Assembly (NCBI GenBank): GCA_037045645.1
Contig: JBAOIH010000004.1
Location: 124,001-188,000, forward strand
Length of the DNA: 64,000 nucleotides
Direction: 5' to 3'
Origin: Nocardioides sp.
GTDB lineage: Bacteria; Actinomycetota; Actinomycetes; Propionibacteriales; Nocardioidaceae
The notes under the pieces were generated by a model that saw only the letters and a list, made by a program, of their open reading frames with translations, had not been told where the DNA came from and did not search any database. The position numbers and the translations under genes are program-made. The stretch's first letter is position 1; each line of letters begins with the position of its first letter. This document shows, piece by piece, positions 53,226 to 62,847 of the stretch.

Positions 53226-55699
53226 AGATGACCGCCACCGCAAACGAAAAAGAGATCGGTCGCGACCGCCGCCGCAAGGAAGACCAGCGGCTGATCACCG
53301 GGCGTACGCGCTGGACCGACAACCTGCAACCCACCGGACTGCTGCACCTGGCGATGGTCCGCAGCCCCTTCGCGCACGCCACGATCACCAACATCGACAA
53401 GACCGAGGCCGAGCAGGCCACCAACGTCGTCGCGGTCTTCACCGGTGCGGACCTCGCTGACCTGCAGGGCGTGTGCATCAACGCGTGGCCGATCACGCCC
53501 GACCAGAAGACGCCCAACCACCTGCCGATCCCGACCGACCGGGTGGCCTTCGCCGGCGAGATCGTCGCCGTGGTGGTCGCCCGCACCGCCGCCGAAGCCC
53601 GCGACGCGGCCGAGCTGGTCGACGTCGACTACGAGGAACTCCCGGCCGCGCTCGACCTCAAGGACGCGCACGCAGACACGGTCCTCGCGCACCCAGATCT
53701 GGGCAGCAACAACAGCGCCTTCTGGAAGTTCGACTCCGCCGAAGCCGGCACCGGCGGCAATGTCGACGAGGCGATCGAAAAGGCACGCGCAGACGGAATC
53801 GTCATCGAGCGCGAATATCGCCAGCAGCGGCTGATCCCGGCCTTCATGGAGCCGCGCAGCACGGTCTGCGACCCGACCGGTGAGCAGATCACGCTCTGGT
53901 CAGCCACCCAGATCCCGCACATCCTCCGCTTCGCGCTCGCCGCGACCACCGGCGTACCCGAGTCCAAGATCCGCGTCATCGCCCCAGATGTCGGCGGCGG
54001 CTTCGGCGGCAAACTCCAGCAGACGCCGGAGGAGATGATCGTCTTCGCGGTCGCGCGCAAGCTCGGCAAGCCGATCAAGTATACCGAGACCCGCAGCGAG
54101 TCGCTGCTCAGCGGTCACCATGGCCGCGACCAGTGGCAAAAACTCACGCTGAGCGCCGAGAAAGACGGCACGGTCACCGGCCTCAAAGTCGAACTCCTCG
54201 CGGATCTGGGGGCGTACGTCTCGCTCGTGGGCGGCGGCGTGCCGGTGCTCGGCGCGTTCATGTTCAACGCGATCTACAAGTTCCCGGCCTATCAGTTCAA
54301 CTGCCAGACGGTGCTGACTAACAAAACCTGGACCGACGCCTACCGTGGTGCCGGGCGGCCCGAGGCGACGTACGCCATCGAGCGGATGATGGACGAGTTG
54401 GCCGTCGAGTTGGGCGTGGACCCGCTCGAGATCCGCGAGAAGAACTGGATCAAGCACGAGGAGTTCCCGTTCACGACGGTTGCGGGATTGGAGTACGACT
54501 CCGGCAACTATGAGGCGGCGACAGCCGCGGCCAAGCAGGTGTTCGGGTACGACGAGTTGCGCGCCGAGCAGGCCGAAAGACGAGCTAACGGAGACAAGGT
54601 CCAACTCGGCATCGGGGTCTCGACCTTCACCGAGATGTGCGGCCTGGCGCCGAGTCGCGTGTTGGGCAGCCTCGACTACGGCGCAGGCGGCTGGGAGCAC
54701 GCGAGCGTACGCATGCTGCCCACCGGCAAGGTCGAGGTCGTCACCGGCACCAGTGCGCACGGCCAGGGTCATGAGACGGCGTTCAGCCAGATCGTGGCCG
54801 ACCGGCTCGGCGTACCTTTCGAGGACGTCGAGATCCTGCACGGCGACACCCAGGTCAGCCACAAGGGCCTGGACACGTACGGCTCCCGCTCACTGGTCGT
54901 GGGTGGCGAGGCGCTGGTCAAGGCGGTCGACAAGGTGATCGAGAAGGCCAAGCCGCTCGCCGCCCACCTGCTGGAGGCCAGCGTCGACGACCTGGACTTC
55001 AGCGGCGGCAGGTTCGGGGTGAAGGGCACCGACGCGGGCGTCGGGATCCAGGAGTTGGCGACCGCGACGTTCGCCAGTCACAACTACCCCGAGGACATGG
55101 AGCCTGGCATCGACGCCGAGGCGACCTACGACCCCGTCAACTTCAACTATCCGCACGGCACCCACCTGTGCGCGGTCGAGGTCGACACCGAGACCGGCGC
55201 GGTCAAGATGCGCAAATACACCTGCTGCGACGACATCGGCACGATCATCAACCCGCTGATCGTGGCCGGACAGGTGCACGGCGGCCTCGTGCAGGGCATC
55301 GCGCAGGCGCTGTGGGAGGAGGCGGTGTACGACGAGTCGGGCACGCTGGTGTCCGGGTCGTTCGTCGACTACCTGCTGCCGACCGCGGCCGACACGATCT
55401 CATTCGACGTCGTCCACACCGACCAGCCGAGCATCTGCACCACCAACACGCTCGGCACCAAGGGCGTCGGTGAAGCCGGCACGATCGCGTCGACCCCCGC
55501 AGTGGTCAACGCGGTCGTCGATGCCGTACGCCAGTTCGGCGTCAACGACATCCAGATGCCGTGCACGCCCGAGCGGGTCTGGAAGGCGATCCATGCCGGC
55601 GACGGCGCGGCAGAGACAGAAGAGTCGGCGATGCCGCACTTCGACGAAGGCGCACCCAATCAGGATCCCGGCACCAGCGGGGAAGGAGTCCAGGCATGA
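53222..55699 (+). CDS. coxL: Molybdenum hydroxylase large subunit, form II CoxL-like
   Basis: This 825-aa subunit binds the molybdenum cofactor (MCD). It starts RRRKEDQRLITGRTRWTDN like other xanthine/CO dehydrogenase large subunits, and has VGGGFGGKLQQTPEE, GTSAHGQGHETAFSQ and GTKGVGEAGTIASTP. The active-site loop reads AYRGAGR (residues 373-379), the form II signature, in place of AYxCSFR of proven form I CO dehydrogenases. The Cys of the CO-oxidising site is absent, so the substrate may be an aldehyde or a heterocycle. GTG 53222 overlaps coxS; ATG 53228 is an alternative. Confidence 0.92.
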
Positions 55700-56553
55700 T
55701 CCCCGTGCAGTTCGACTACATGGCGCCCACCTCGGTCGAGGACGCGTTGGCGGCACTGTCCGAGCATGGCGACGACGCCAAGATCATCGCCGGCGGCCAG
55801 AGCCTGCTTCCCGTCCTGCGGATGCGGCTCAACGCTCCTGAGATGGTGATCGACCTGGGTCGCATCGACTCGCTCAAGGGCATCCGCGAGGACGGTGACG
55901 CGCTCGTGATCGGCGCGCTCACCACCCACCACGAGGTGGCCCACGACCCGCTGGTCGAGCAGCACGCACTGCTGCTGCAGAAGGCGGCTCGCGAGGTCGC
56001 CGACGCGCAGATTCGTCACCGCGGCACCTTCGGTGGGGCACTGGCGCATGCCGACCCTGCCGGTGACCTTGGAGCTCCGGCCCTGGCTCTCGGGGCGCAG
56101 TTCGTGATCGCCGGTCCGAGTGGCAGCCGCACCGTCGACGCCGCGGACTTCTTCGTCGATCTCTTCGAGACCGCGATCGGTGACGACGAGATCCTCACGC
56201 AGGTGCGGATCCCCAAGCACACCGGCTGGGGCGCGCACTACGAGAAGTTCGTACGCGTGGTGCACCAGTGGCCGATCGTGGCGGTCGCGGCGACCGTCAA
56301 GGCAGACGGGGACACGATCAGCGAAGCCAAGATTGGCCTGACCAACATGGGCTCCACGCCTTTGCGGGCCACTGCCACCGAGGCGGCGCTGGCTGGTGCG
56401 GCAGCAACCGAGGACGGCGTACGCGCTGCGTGCGACCAGGCCGCAGACGGCACCAACCCGCCGAGCGACCTCAACGGGGACAGCGACTATCGCCAGCACC
56501 TCGCGACCGTGCTGGCGCGCCGGGCTGTGCTGAAGGCTGCTGGACAAGCCTGA
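55696..56553 (+). CDS. coxM: CO dehydrogenase-type medium subunit (FAD)
   Basis: CoxM (285 aa) binds FAD and delivers electrons to the respiratory chain or another acceptor. AKIIAGGQSLLPVLRMRL and RHRGTFGGALAHADPAGDL are the two FAD-binding segments of the family, the latter containing the TFGG motif. ATG 55696 overlaps the coxL stop by four bases, showing tight operon structure. Confidence 0.95.
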   Translation: MIPVQFDYMAPTSVEDALAALSEHGDDAKIIAGGQSLLPVLRMRLNAPEMVIDLGRIDSLKGIREDGDALVIGALTTHHEVAHDPLVEQHALLLQKAAREVADAQIRHRGTFGGALAHADPAGDLGAPALALGAQFVIAGPSGSRTVDAADFFVDLFETAIGDDEILTQVRIPKHTGWGAHYEKFVRVVHQWPIVAVAATVKADGDTISEAKIGLTNMGSTPLRATATEAALAGAAATEDGVRAACDQAADGTNPPSDLNGDSDYRQHLATVLARRAVLKAAGQA

Positions 56554-57302
56554 TGGATCTCACCCACACGTTCACGGTCCCCGTCGACGTCGAGGAGGCC
56601 TGGGCACACTTCAACGACATCGCCGAAGTCGCCCAGTGCTTCCCCGGCGCGCAGGTCACTGCGGTCGAGAACGACACCTTCAACGGATCGGTCAAGGTCA
56701 AACTCGGCCCGATCGCGTTGCAGTACAACGGGTCGGGCACCTTCGTCGAGAAGGACGACGACAACCACCGCTTCGTCGTCGACGCCAAGGGCAAGGACAA
56801 GCGCGGCAACGGGACCGCTGGCGCGAAGGTGACGTTGTCGATGGTGCGCGCGAGCGCGACGTCGACCGCGGTCGAGGTGCTGACCGACCTCGCGATCACC
56901 GGCAAGCCCGCGCAGTTCGGTCGTGGCGTGATGCAAGACGTCTCCGACAAACTGCTCGGCCAGTTCGTAGCATGCCTGGAGTCGCGGCTCTCGGCTGCCG
57001 AGGCCGCCGCAGGCGATTCAGACGAGCCACCAGGGGGCGAACCCGTCGAAGCACCGCAAGCGCAACAGGAGGCCACCGCCGCGCTGCCTCCCAAGCACGC
57101 CGCCGACGTGCCCACTGACTCCGTGACACCCCCACCGGTTCCGCATCGCGAGCCTCGTACGCTCCCTCCGCCGCCCCCGCGACAGGACGAGGCGCTCGAT
57201 CTTGGTGCGACGGTGCTGCCGGTGCTGGTGAAGAGCTATTGGAAGCAGGCGCTCGGAGGGCTGGTCGTCCTACTCGTGCTGCGCCGACTCCTGCGACGCT
57301 GA
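56553..57302 (+). CDS. coxG: CoxG-like SRPBCC protein with membrane anchor
   Basis: The 249-aa protein has an N-terminal CoxG/SRPBCC domain (residues 1-150; VPVDVEEAWAHFNDIAEVAQ, CFPGAQVTAVENDTFNG), a Pro-rich linker with PPPVPHREPRTLPPPPPR, and a C-terminal hydrophobic helix plus LRRLLRR. CoxG is reported to help attach CO dehydrogenase to the membrane and the quinone pool; the tail found here fits that. The ATG overlaps the coxM stop by one base. Confidence 0.87.
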   Translation: MDLTHTFTVPVDVEEAWAHFNDIAEVAQCFPGAQVTAVENDTFNGSVKVKLGPIALQYNGSGTFVEKDDDNHRFVVDAKGKDKRGNGTAGAKVTLSMVRASATSTAVEVLTDLAITGKPAQFGRGVMQDVSDKLLGQFVACLESRLSAAEAAAGDSDEPPGGEPVEAPQAQQEATAALPPKHAADVPTDSVTPPPVPHREPRTLPPPPPRQDEALDLGATVLPVLVKSYWKQALGGLVVLLVLRRLLRR

Positions 57303-57342
57303 CCGGGTTTCGGCTTTACCGCTGCTGGCTAGGCTCCGGGCC

Positions 57343-59124
57343 GTGAAGAGGCTGATCGCGGCGGTGCTGCTCCTGGCCGCCGTCTGCGTGCCCGTGCTCG
57401 CGTACGGCTCCTCGGGCTCGGGCACCGAGTCGTACGAGCCGACGCGCATCATGACCTACCGGGCGACCTTCGATCTGGACGCCGACGGCACGCTGCGCGC
57501 TCACGAGACCATCCCCGTCGACATCCCGGAGTACGAGAGCCGCCGCGGCATCTTCCGCTTCTGGGACACCCACGATCCGAGCGCGCCGGGTGCTCGTCGG
57601 ATCCCCGAGAACATCGAGGTCACCCGCGACGGCTCGCCCGAGAACTTCGAGATGCTGACCGAGGGCAAGGGCCGGTATCGGGTGGCGAAGATCGGCAACG
57701 CCTACTACACGCTGCCCAGCGGCGTCTCGACGTACGACATCCGCTACCGCATCGACGGGGTCATCGAGAAGGGCACGGACGGCACTCGATCGCAGTTCTA
57801 TTGGAACCTGATCCCGGGCGGTTGGGCGCAAGGCATCGAGAAATCCGTGCTGACCGTCAATCTGCCGGCTCCGCCGGAGGACGTACGCTGCGCGGTCGGC
57901 CAGGGTGAGACGTCGGGCTGCACGGCCAAGGCCAACGGCAACACCATCACCGTGCAGACCGGGCAGCTCGAGCCACGCACTCCGGTGACCTTGAAGGTCG
58001 GCCTCGACGTACCCACTCCCGAGTCGGGGCATTCCTTGTGGTGGTCGGGACGGTGGGATCCAGTGCTGGGCACCTCGAAGATAGGGCTGGGAGTCGTCCT
58101 GCTGCTCGGTCTGCTCGCCGGGGGTATTGGCATGCTGCTGGCTCGCGCGTCTCGCGAAGATGATCCGCCCTTCCCGCTGATGTACGCGCCACCCGAGGGG
58201 GTCGGGCCCGCGCAGGCGGCGTACGTCCTGAACGAACGCTCGGACAGGTCCGCCTTCGTCGCGTCGTTGATGTACGCAGCCGAGAAGGGCGCGGTGGAGG
58301 TTCAGCGCGACGCGAAGACCTGGACCATCACCGACGTCGGTGGCGCGGACCGCTGGAACGGCCTGGACCCGATCACCGCGCGAGTGGCGAGGCTGCTGCC
58401 AGGGCAGGGTGGCTCGTTCGTCGCCGAGCCGAGCGACATCACGGCGGGTCAGCAACTGCGTTCGGAGATGCGGGGCTTCACTGGGGCCGTGCAGTCCTGG
58501 GGTGCGCGCAACAAGATCCTGGAGATGGCAGGCGCTGGTGCGGCGGGTGGGCTGCTCGTCATCGGTGGGCTGCTGCTTGCGGGGGCCCTGATCGTGTGGA
58601 ACCCGGTCGCCATGAGCCTGGCAGCAGTGATCCCAGGTTGGTTCGCGATCGCGGCGCTGCCGACACTCCGGCCAGGTTCGAGCACCCGGCGTACGCCATC
58701 AGGGCGCGACCTGTGGTCTAAAGTCGGCGGCTTCTATCGGGTGCTTTCCACTCCTTCGAGTATCGATCGGTTCGAGTTCTCCGGTCGCGAAGAGCTCTAC
58801 ACGGCCTATCTGCCGTGGGCGGTTGCCTTTGGCTGTGCCGATGTGTGGGCCGACAAGTTCCGCACCGAGATGGGCGTCGAGCCGCCCGCACCGGCGCACT
58901 TCGCCCACGGTTATGTGACCAGCCAGGGGTACTCGGATCCGACCTCCTCGATCGACTCGCTGACCCGATCCTTCGAACGCACCGTCGACTCGTCGATCTC
59001 GGCGTACGAAGCCTCCATCGCACCGAAGTCGTCCGGCGGCGGAGGCGGTGGCTTCTCCGGCGGCGGCGGTGGCGGGTTCTCCGGCGGCGGTGGTGGCGGC
59101 GGTGGCGGAGGCGGGTCGTGGTGA
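57343..59124 (+). CDS. DUF2207 membrane protein with Gly-rich C-terminus
   Basis: This 593-aa protein has a signal peptide (residues 1-21), an extracellular DUF2207 beta domain (TYRATFDLDADGTLRAHETI), a membrane segment near 245-270, a cytoplasmic-like domain, two more helices near 400-440, and a C-terminal tail of Gly-Gly-Phe-Ser and poly-Gly ending GGSW. The glycine-rich tail is typical of the family. DUF2207 proteins are commonly encoded beside LemA, as here. The function is unknown. Confidence 0.86.
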   Translation: MKRLIAAVLLLAAVCVPVLAYGSSGSGTESYEPTRIMTYRATFDLDADGTLRAHETIPVDIPEYESRRGIFRFWDTHDPSAPGARRIPENIEVTRDGSPENFEMLTEGKGRYRVAKIGNAYYTLPSGVSTYDIRYRIDGVIEKGTDGTRSQFYWNLIPGGWAQGIEKSVLTVNLPAPPEDVRCAVGQGETSGCTAKANGNTITVQTGQLEPRTPVTLKVGLDVPTPESGHSLWWSGRWDPVLGTSKIGLGVVLLLGLLAGGIGMLLARASREDDPPFPLMYAPPEGVGPAQAAYVLNERSDRSAFVASLMYAAEKGAVEVQRDAKTWTITDVGGADRWNGLDPITARVARLLPGQGGSFVAEPSDITAGQQLRSEMRGFTGAVQSWGARNKILEMAGAGAAGGLLVIGGLLLAGALIVWNPVAMSLAAVIPGWFAIAALPTLRPGSSTRRTPSGRDLWSKVGGFYRVLSTPSSIDRFEFSGREELYTAYLPWAVAFGCADVWADKFRTEMGVEPPAPAHFAHGYVTSQGYSDPTSSIDSLTRSFERTVDSSISAYEASIAPKSSGGGGGGFSGGGGGGFSGGGGGGGGGGGSW

Positions 59125-59209
59125 GCCCGGCGGCGCTGCATAGAGCAGACCTGTATATCCCTAGTGGTCGACCGTCCCGGCCGACCGACCCAACAGAGAG
59201 GTGCGCGAG

Positions 59210-59782
59210 ATGACCCTCGCCGTCATTTCCATCCTTGTTATCGGCGTGCTGATCGTGGGCCTCATCGGCTTCGTGATCGCCGGCTTCAACAAGCTGCGTA
59301 CGGCCGACATCGGCGCCCAGGAGGCGCTCGGTGGCATCGACGTCCAGCTCACCCGGCGCGCCGAGCTGATCCCGAATCTGGTCAACACCGTCAAGGGGTA
59401 CGCCACCCACGAGAAGGAGGTCTTCGAAGAGGTGACGCGTGCCCGCGCCGCGGTCGCCCAGGCCGCCGAGGGTGACAACGTCCCCGCGAAGGCCGCCGCC
59501 GACGCGCAACTTCAGCAGGCCCTCGTACGCGTGAACGCGGTCGCGGAGAACTACCCCGAACTCAAGGCCAGCACCAACTTCCTCGAGCTGCAGAAGCAGT
59601 TGGCAGAGACGGAGAACCAACTCTCGTTCGCCCGGCAGTACTACAACGACGCCGTCACCAGACTCAACACCCTCGTACGCACCATCCCGTGGATGTTCCT
59701 CACCGGCATCGCCGGCGTCTCGGCTCGCGAGTTCTACGACGCGCCCTCGGGCCACGAGCAGGCCCCCACCGTGCAGTTCTGA
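59210..59782 (+). CDS. lemA: LemA family protein
   Basis: The 190-aa protein has an N-terminal membrane helix (ISILVIGVLIVGLIGFVIAG), then the coiled-coil LemA domain with the hallmark VQLTRRAELIPNLVNTVKGY and RQYYNDAVTRLNTLVRTIP. The N-terminus probably faces out with the helical bundle on the inside. GTG 59201 is an alternative start. It presumably works with the upstream DUF2207 protein. Confidence 0.9.
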   Translation: MTLAVISILVIGVLIVGLIGFVIAGFNKLRTADIGAQEALGGIDVQLTRRAELIPNLVNTVKGYATHEKEVFEEVTRARAAVAQAAEGDNVPAKAAADAQLQQALVRVNAVAENYPELKASTNFLELQKQLAETENQLSFARQYYNDAVTRLNTLVRTIPWMFLTGIAGVSAREFYDAPSGHEQAPTVQF

Positions 59783-59803
59783 TCCCCCATCCGGGGGGCT
59801 TGC

Positions 59804-59999
59804 GTTGCCGATGGTTGAGGAGCTCACCGGGGGAGGGGTTCGTTACCGGTGGTTGAGGAGCTCGCCGGGGGAGGGGTTCGTTGCCGGTGGTTGAGGAGCT
59901 CACCGGGGGAGGGGTTCGTTACCGGTGGTTGAGGAGCTCGCCGGGGGAGGGGTTCGTTGCCGGTGGTTGAGGAGCGAGCGGAGCGAGCGTCTCGAAACC
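59804..59999. repeat. 38-bp tandem array (76-bp higher-order unit) ending in a palindromic repeat
   Basis: Units start at 59804, 59842, 59880 and 59918 (GTTGCCGATGGTTGAGGAGC...). They alternate between two versions (GTTG...CTCACC and GTTA...CTCGCC), so the array is really two copies of a 76-base block. A full interspersed repeat (59963-59999) closes it, seven bases before the IS3 element. Confidence 0.88.
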
Positions 60000-60057
60000 A
60001 CGTCTCTGAACCGCCCCGGCATGTCCGGAGAGCTGATTCGTTGGAAGGATCACTCTC

Positions 60058-60381
60058 ATGGCACGTCCCTCGAGGTACCCGACCGAGCTGCGTGAGCGCG
60101 CAGTGCGGATGGTGATGGAGTCCAGGCGGGACTATCCGCACGAGTCCGCCGTGATCAGGTCGGTCGCGGCGAAGCTGGGCATCACCTCTACTGAATCGCT
60201 GCGTAAGTGGCTGCGGCAGGCCGAGATCGACGGCGGTGTCCGCGTCGGCAAGTCCAGCGAGGAGATCGCTGAGATCAAGGCGTTGAAGAAAGAGGTCGCC
60301 GAACTGCGGCGGGCGAACGAGATCTTGAAGAGCGCTTCGGCTTTCTTCGCGGCGGAGCTCGACCGCCCCAACAGGTTCTGA
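60058..60381 (+). CDS. IS3 transposase OrfA (HTH)
   Basis: This 107-aa protein is the IS3/IS911-type OrfA: a helix-turn-helix domain (RYPTELRERAVRMVMESRR, SVAAKLGITSTESLRKWLRQ) followed by a leucine-zipper coiled coil (IKALKKEVAELRRANEILKS). It binds the IS ends. At CCCC-AAC (60366-60372) a -1 shift would join it to orfB. Confidence 0.93.
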   Translation: MARPSRYPTELRERAVRMVMESRRDYPHESAVIRSVAAKLGITSTESLRKWLRQAEIDGGVRVGKSSEEIAEIKALKKEVAELRRANEILKSASAFFAAELDRPNRF

Positions 60382-60404
60382 TCGACTACATCGAGGACCA
60401 CAAG

Positions 60405-61298
60405 GTGGAGTTCGGGGTCGAGCCGATCTGCCGCGTGCTCAGTGAGCACGGGATCAAGATCGCTCCGTCCACCTACTACGAGGCTCGCTCACGCCGGCCT
60501 TCCAAGCAGCAGATCCGCGACGCGGAGCTGGTCGAGATCATGGTCGCCGAGCGCAACCGGCAGAAGCTGGTCGCGCGGTTTGGTGCACGCAAGATGTGGC
60601 TGCACCTGCGCGGACGGGGCCATGACGTCGCTCGATGCACCGTCGAGCGGCTCTACCGTGAACAACGCTGGGTCGGGGCGCTACGTCTGAAGAAGTTCCG
60701 GACCACCATCGGCGACCCGGCCGCCGAGCGACCACTGGACCTGGTCGATCGGCAGTTCTGGGCGAGCAGGCCCAACCAGCTATGGGTCGCCGACTTCACA
60801 TATGTCGCGACCTGGTCAGGCACTGTCTACGTCGCCTTCATCTTCGACGTCTTCAGCCGTCGGATCGTGGGCTGGCGGGCCGCCACGCGGATGACGACCG
60901 ACCTGGTGCTCGACACCCTTGAGCATGCGATCTGGACCCGCCAGCAGGCCGGTGTCACCGACCTTTCCGGCCTCATCCATCACACCGATGCAGGGTCTCA
61001 ATACGTCAGCTTTGCCTTCACCCAGCGCCTCGTCGACGAGGGGGTCGACCCCTCAGTCGGGTCTGTTGGCGATGCCTATGACAACGCCCTCGCCGAGTCC
61101 CAGATCGGGCTCTACAAAGCCGAACTCATACGTCCTGAAGGTCCCTGGCGCGGCGTCGAACACGTCGAACTAGAGACCCTGAACTGGGTCGACTTCTTCA
61201 ACAACGAGCGCCCTCACGAGGCGCTCTCCGACCTCACGCCCATGGCGGCCGAGGAACTGCACTACGCTGCAAGAAACGAGCTCACGCCAACCGGCTGA
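60405..61298 (+). CDS. IS3 transposase OrfB (DDE integrase domain)
   Basis: The 297-aa frame has an HTH_21 domain (EPICRVLSEHGIKIAPSTYY) and an rve integrase core: first Asp in NQLWVADFTYV, second in LIHHTDAGSQYVS, Glu in NALAESQIGLYKAE. The active site appears complete. The frame is open upstream over the end of orfA, so a -1 frameshift product OrfAB (...LDRPQQVLIDYIEDHKV...) is likely the true transposase. Confidence 0.93.
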   Translation: MEFGVEPICRVLSEHGIKIAPSTYYEARSRRPSKQQIRDAELVEIMVAERNRQKLVARFGARKMWLHLRGRGHDVARCTVERLYREQRWVGALRLKKFRTTIGDPAAERPLDLVDRQFWASRPNQLWVADFTYVATWSGTVYVAFIFDVFSRRIVGWRAATRMTTDLVLDTLEHAIWTRQQAGVTDLSGLIHHTDAGSQYVSFAFTQRLVDEGVDPSVGSVGDAYDNALAESQIGLYKAELIRPEGPWRGVEHVELETLNWVDFFNNERPHEALSDLTPMAAEELHYAARNELTPTG

Positions 61299-61337
61299 GC
61301 CACCAAACCCAGCCTCCGGACTCGCCGGGGCGGTTCA

Positions 61338-62391
61338 GAGGGTTGGCGGCGGGCCGCGATGGTTCGGGTACGACTACGTGTACGACCGTCCCGACTTGCC
61401 TGCGTTCGAGATTGGTGAGGACGGGAAAAAGCGGTACTCCGGTCGTCGCGTGGTCGAGGTCGTCTTGCGCGAGTCGGAGGCCGAGTTGATCCGCGACGCT
61501 GCCGTGCGTGTCCTGCGCGGCGAGTCGCTGAGGTCGATCGCGGACGAATGGAACGACGCAGGCGTGATGAAGGTGAAAGGTGGCCGGTGGACCGGGGGAG
61601 CGGTCTCCCAACTTCTCGAGTCCCCACACCTGGCCGCGCTCGTGCATTGGAAGGGGGAGGTCTTCGACGCTGAGTGGCCGGCGGTTCTCGACCGAGAGAC
61701 GCACGAGCGACTGGTGAAGTTTCTGCATCACCCTGGGCGCAAGAACGCGACGCCGGGTAGCGGGAAGCGTAAACACCTGCTGGCCGGACTCGTGTACTGC
61801 GGTGGGTGCGGAGGTCGTTTGGTCGCTGCCGTCGAGATTCCCGGTCGACGGAGTAGGACCTACATGGGCCGCCGCGACCTCAACCCGGAGTGTCCAGGTC
61901 GAGTGCGGATCGACGCCGAGTCGCTGGAGGAGTTCGTGGTCGGCCATGTGGTCGACCTCTGGACATCCCCTCGGGCGCAGAGGGCGGCGCTGGCGGACGA
62001 CAACCGACACGACCAGCTAGTTGCTCTGGCTGATCGGATCACGGGCTTCAAGGAGGATCTGAAGGAGGCGTACGACGACATGCGCGTTCACAAGATCATC
62101 GACCGCGATCAGTACCTCAGCGCGAAGAAGTCGATCGACGCCAAGATCAAGAGCGCAGAGCAGGAGCGCGACGAACTCCAAGCGCAAGCAGGACTCGCGG
62201 ACCTGCCGGACCCATCCGCTGGCTGGGAGAAGTTGACCGCCGCCGAACGCCGCCTCTTGCTGGAGATGCTGACGCCACGAGTCGTGATCGGTCCCCATCC
62301 CAAGGGTGAGTCGATGCGACCGTTCGCGGACACCGCCAAGGAGACGGCGCGTAAGGCGCGAGTGCTCGACAAGCGCGTCGGTTTCGAGTGA
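61338..62391 (+). pseudogene. Large serine recombinase, catalytic domain lost to IS3 insertion
   Basis: The frame remains open from the IS right end. It starts QRVGGGPRWFGYDY, which is the beginning of the recombinase domain, and continues with the zinc beta-ribbon domain (KRKHLLAGLVYCGGCGGRLV, a C-x2-C pair with later Cys in NPECPGR) and a C-terminal coiled coil (KKSIDAKIKSAEQERDELQA). The N-terminal resolvase domain of about 140 residues with the catalytic serine is missing and is not seen left of the IS. So the original integrase of the element is inactive. Confidence 0.85.
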
Positions 62392-62412
62392 TGACGGCTT
62401 CGCGGTGTGAGT

Positions 62413-62490
62413 TGAGCCAGTTTCGCGGAGGCGTCCTCTCCGGTGTTGTAGATTGATCCCGCTGAGAATGACGGGGTCGAAACTGGCTCA
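62413..62490. repeat. 78-bp imperfect palindrome with perfect 13-bp ends
   Basis: TGAGCCAGTTTCG (62413-62425) and CGAAACTGGCTCA (62478-62490) are perfect inverse complements 52 bases apart, just after the recombinase stop. It could be an att-related or small MITE-like sequence or a terminator. Confidence 0.6.
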
Positions 62491-62670
62491 GTCATCGAAG
62501 CGGACGCCAAGTGGTTTGACCTGGGACGAGACCTAACCCAGTGACAACGGATCCGAGAACCAAGCGTCTCGGGGACCCACCTTCCAAGGTGCAGGCGCGT
62601 TGCACAGACGGACTCGCAAAGTAGGCCACAGGCCGAAGTCAGGGTTGAGCCGGAGCAACGTCAGGCGAGG
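62491..62670. other. Non-coding leader of the integrated element
   Basis: No convincing gene, tRNA or other RNA is seen in this stretch. It is less GC-rich than the host genes and probably carries the promoter for the genes at 62698 and 62844. Confidence 0.4.
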
Positions 62671-62689
62671 TCCATTCGTTACGAATGGA
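62671..62689. promoter_or_regulatory. 19-bp palindrome TCCATTCG-TTA-CGAATGGA
   Basis: Perfect 8-bp arms with a 3-base centre, 8 bases upstream of the TTG start of the 49-aa gene. Likely an operator or a hairpin over the ribosome binding site of the element's first gene. Confidence 0.5.
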
Positions 62690-62697
62690 GTCCTCTC

Positions 62698-62847
62698 TTG
62701 GACACTTCAACGAAGGCCGCGCTCCGCGATGCGGGAAAGAAGTCCGGCCGACGCCAGCGCAAGGAGCGCGGCGAGTCCCCAAGGGTCACTGACCCGGTTC
62801 AAGTTCAGCGCTGCGCTGACCTTCTGCGGAAGGCGGCGGCGCGATGA
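62698..62847 (+). CDS. Small basic protein (49 aa) of the integrated element
   Basis: TTG 62698 opens 49 codons (MDTSTKAALRDAGKKSGRRQ...) ending ADLLRKAAAR. It is Lys/Arg-rich and its stop overlaps the ATG of the primase-polymerase gene (ATGA at 62844-62847), strong evidence that it is translated. The family is not recognised; a DNA-binding or replication-accessory role is only a guess. Confidence 0.6.
   Translation: MDTSTKAALRDAGKKSGRRQRKERGESPRVTDPVQVQRCADLLRKAAAR

Larger units (their letters stand above)
60007..61337 (+). mobile_element. IS3-family insertion sequence
   Basis: Left end 60007-60030 TGAACCGCCCCGGCATGTCC(GGAG) and right end 61314-61337 are 24-base inverted repeats with three mismatches, starting with TG and ending with CA as in the IS3 family. 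They enclose orfA and orfB in the usual overlapping arrangement. No 3- or 4-base direct target duplication flanks the ends; instead CTC/GAG extends the inverted symmetry. The element sits in the 5' part of a serine recombinase gene. Confidence 0.92.

Noticed and set aside
60001..60006. Target-site duplication of the IS3 element
   Set aside because: The flanking triplets are CTC and GAG, which are inverse complements, not a direct duplication.
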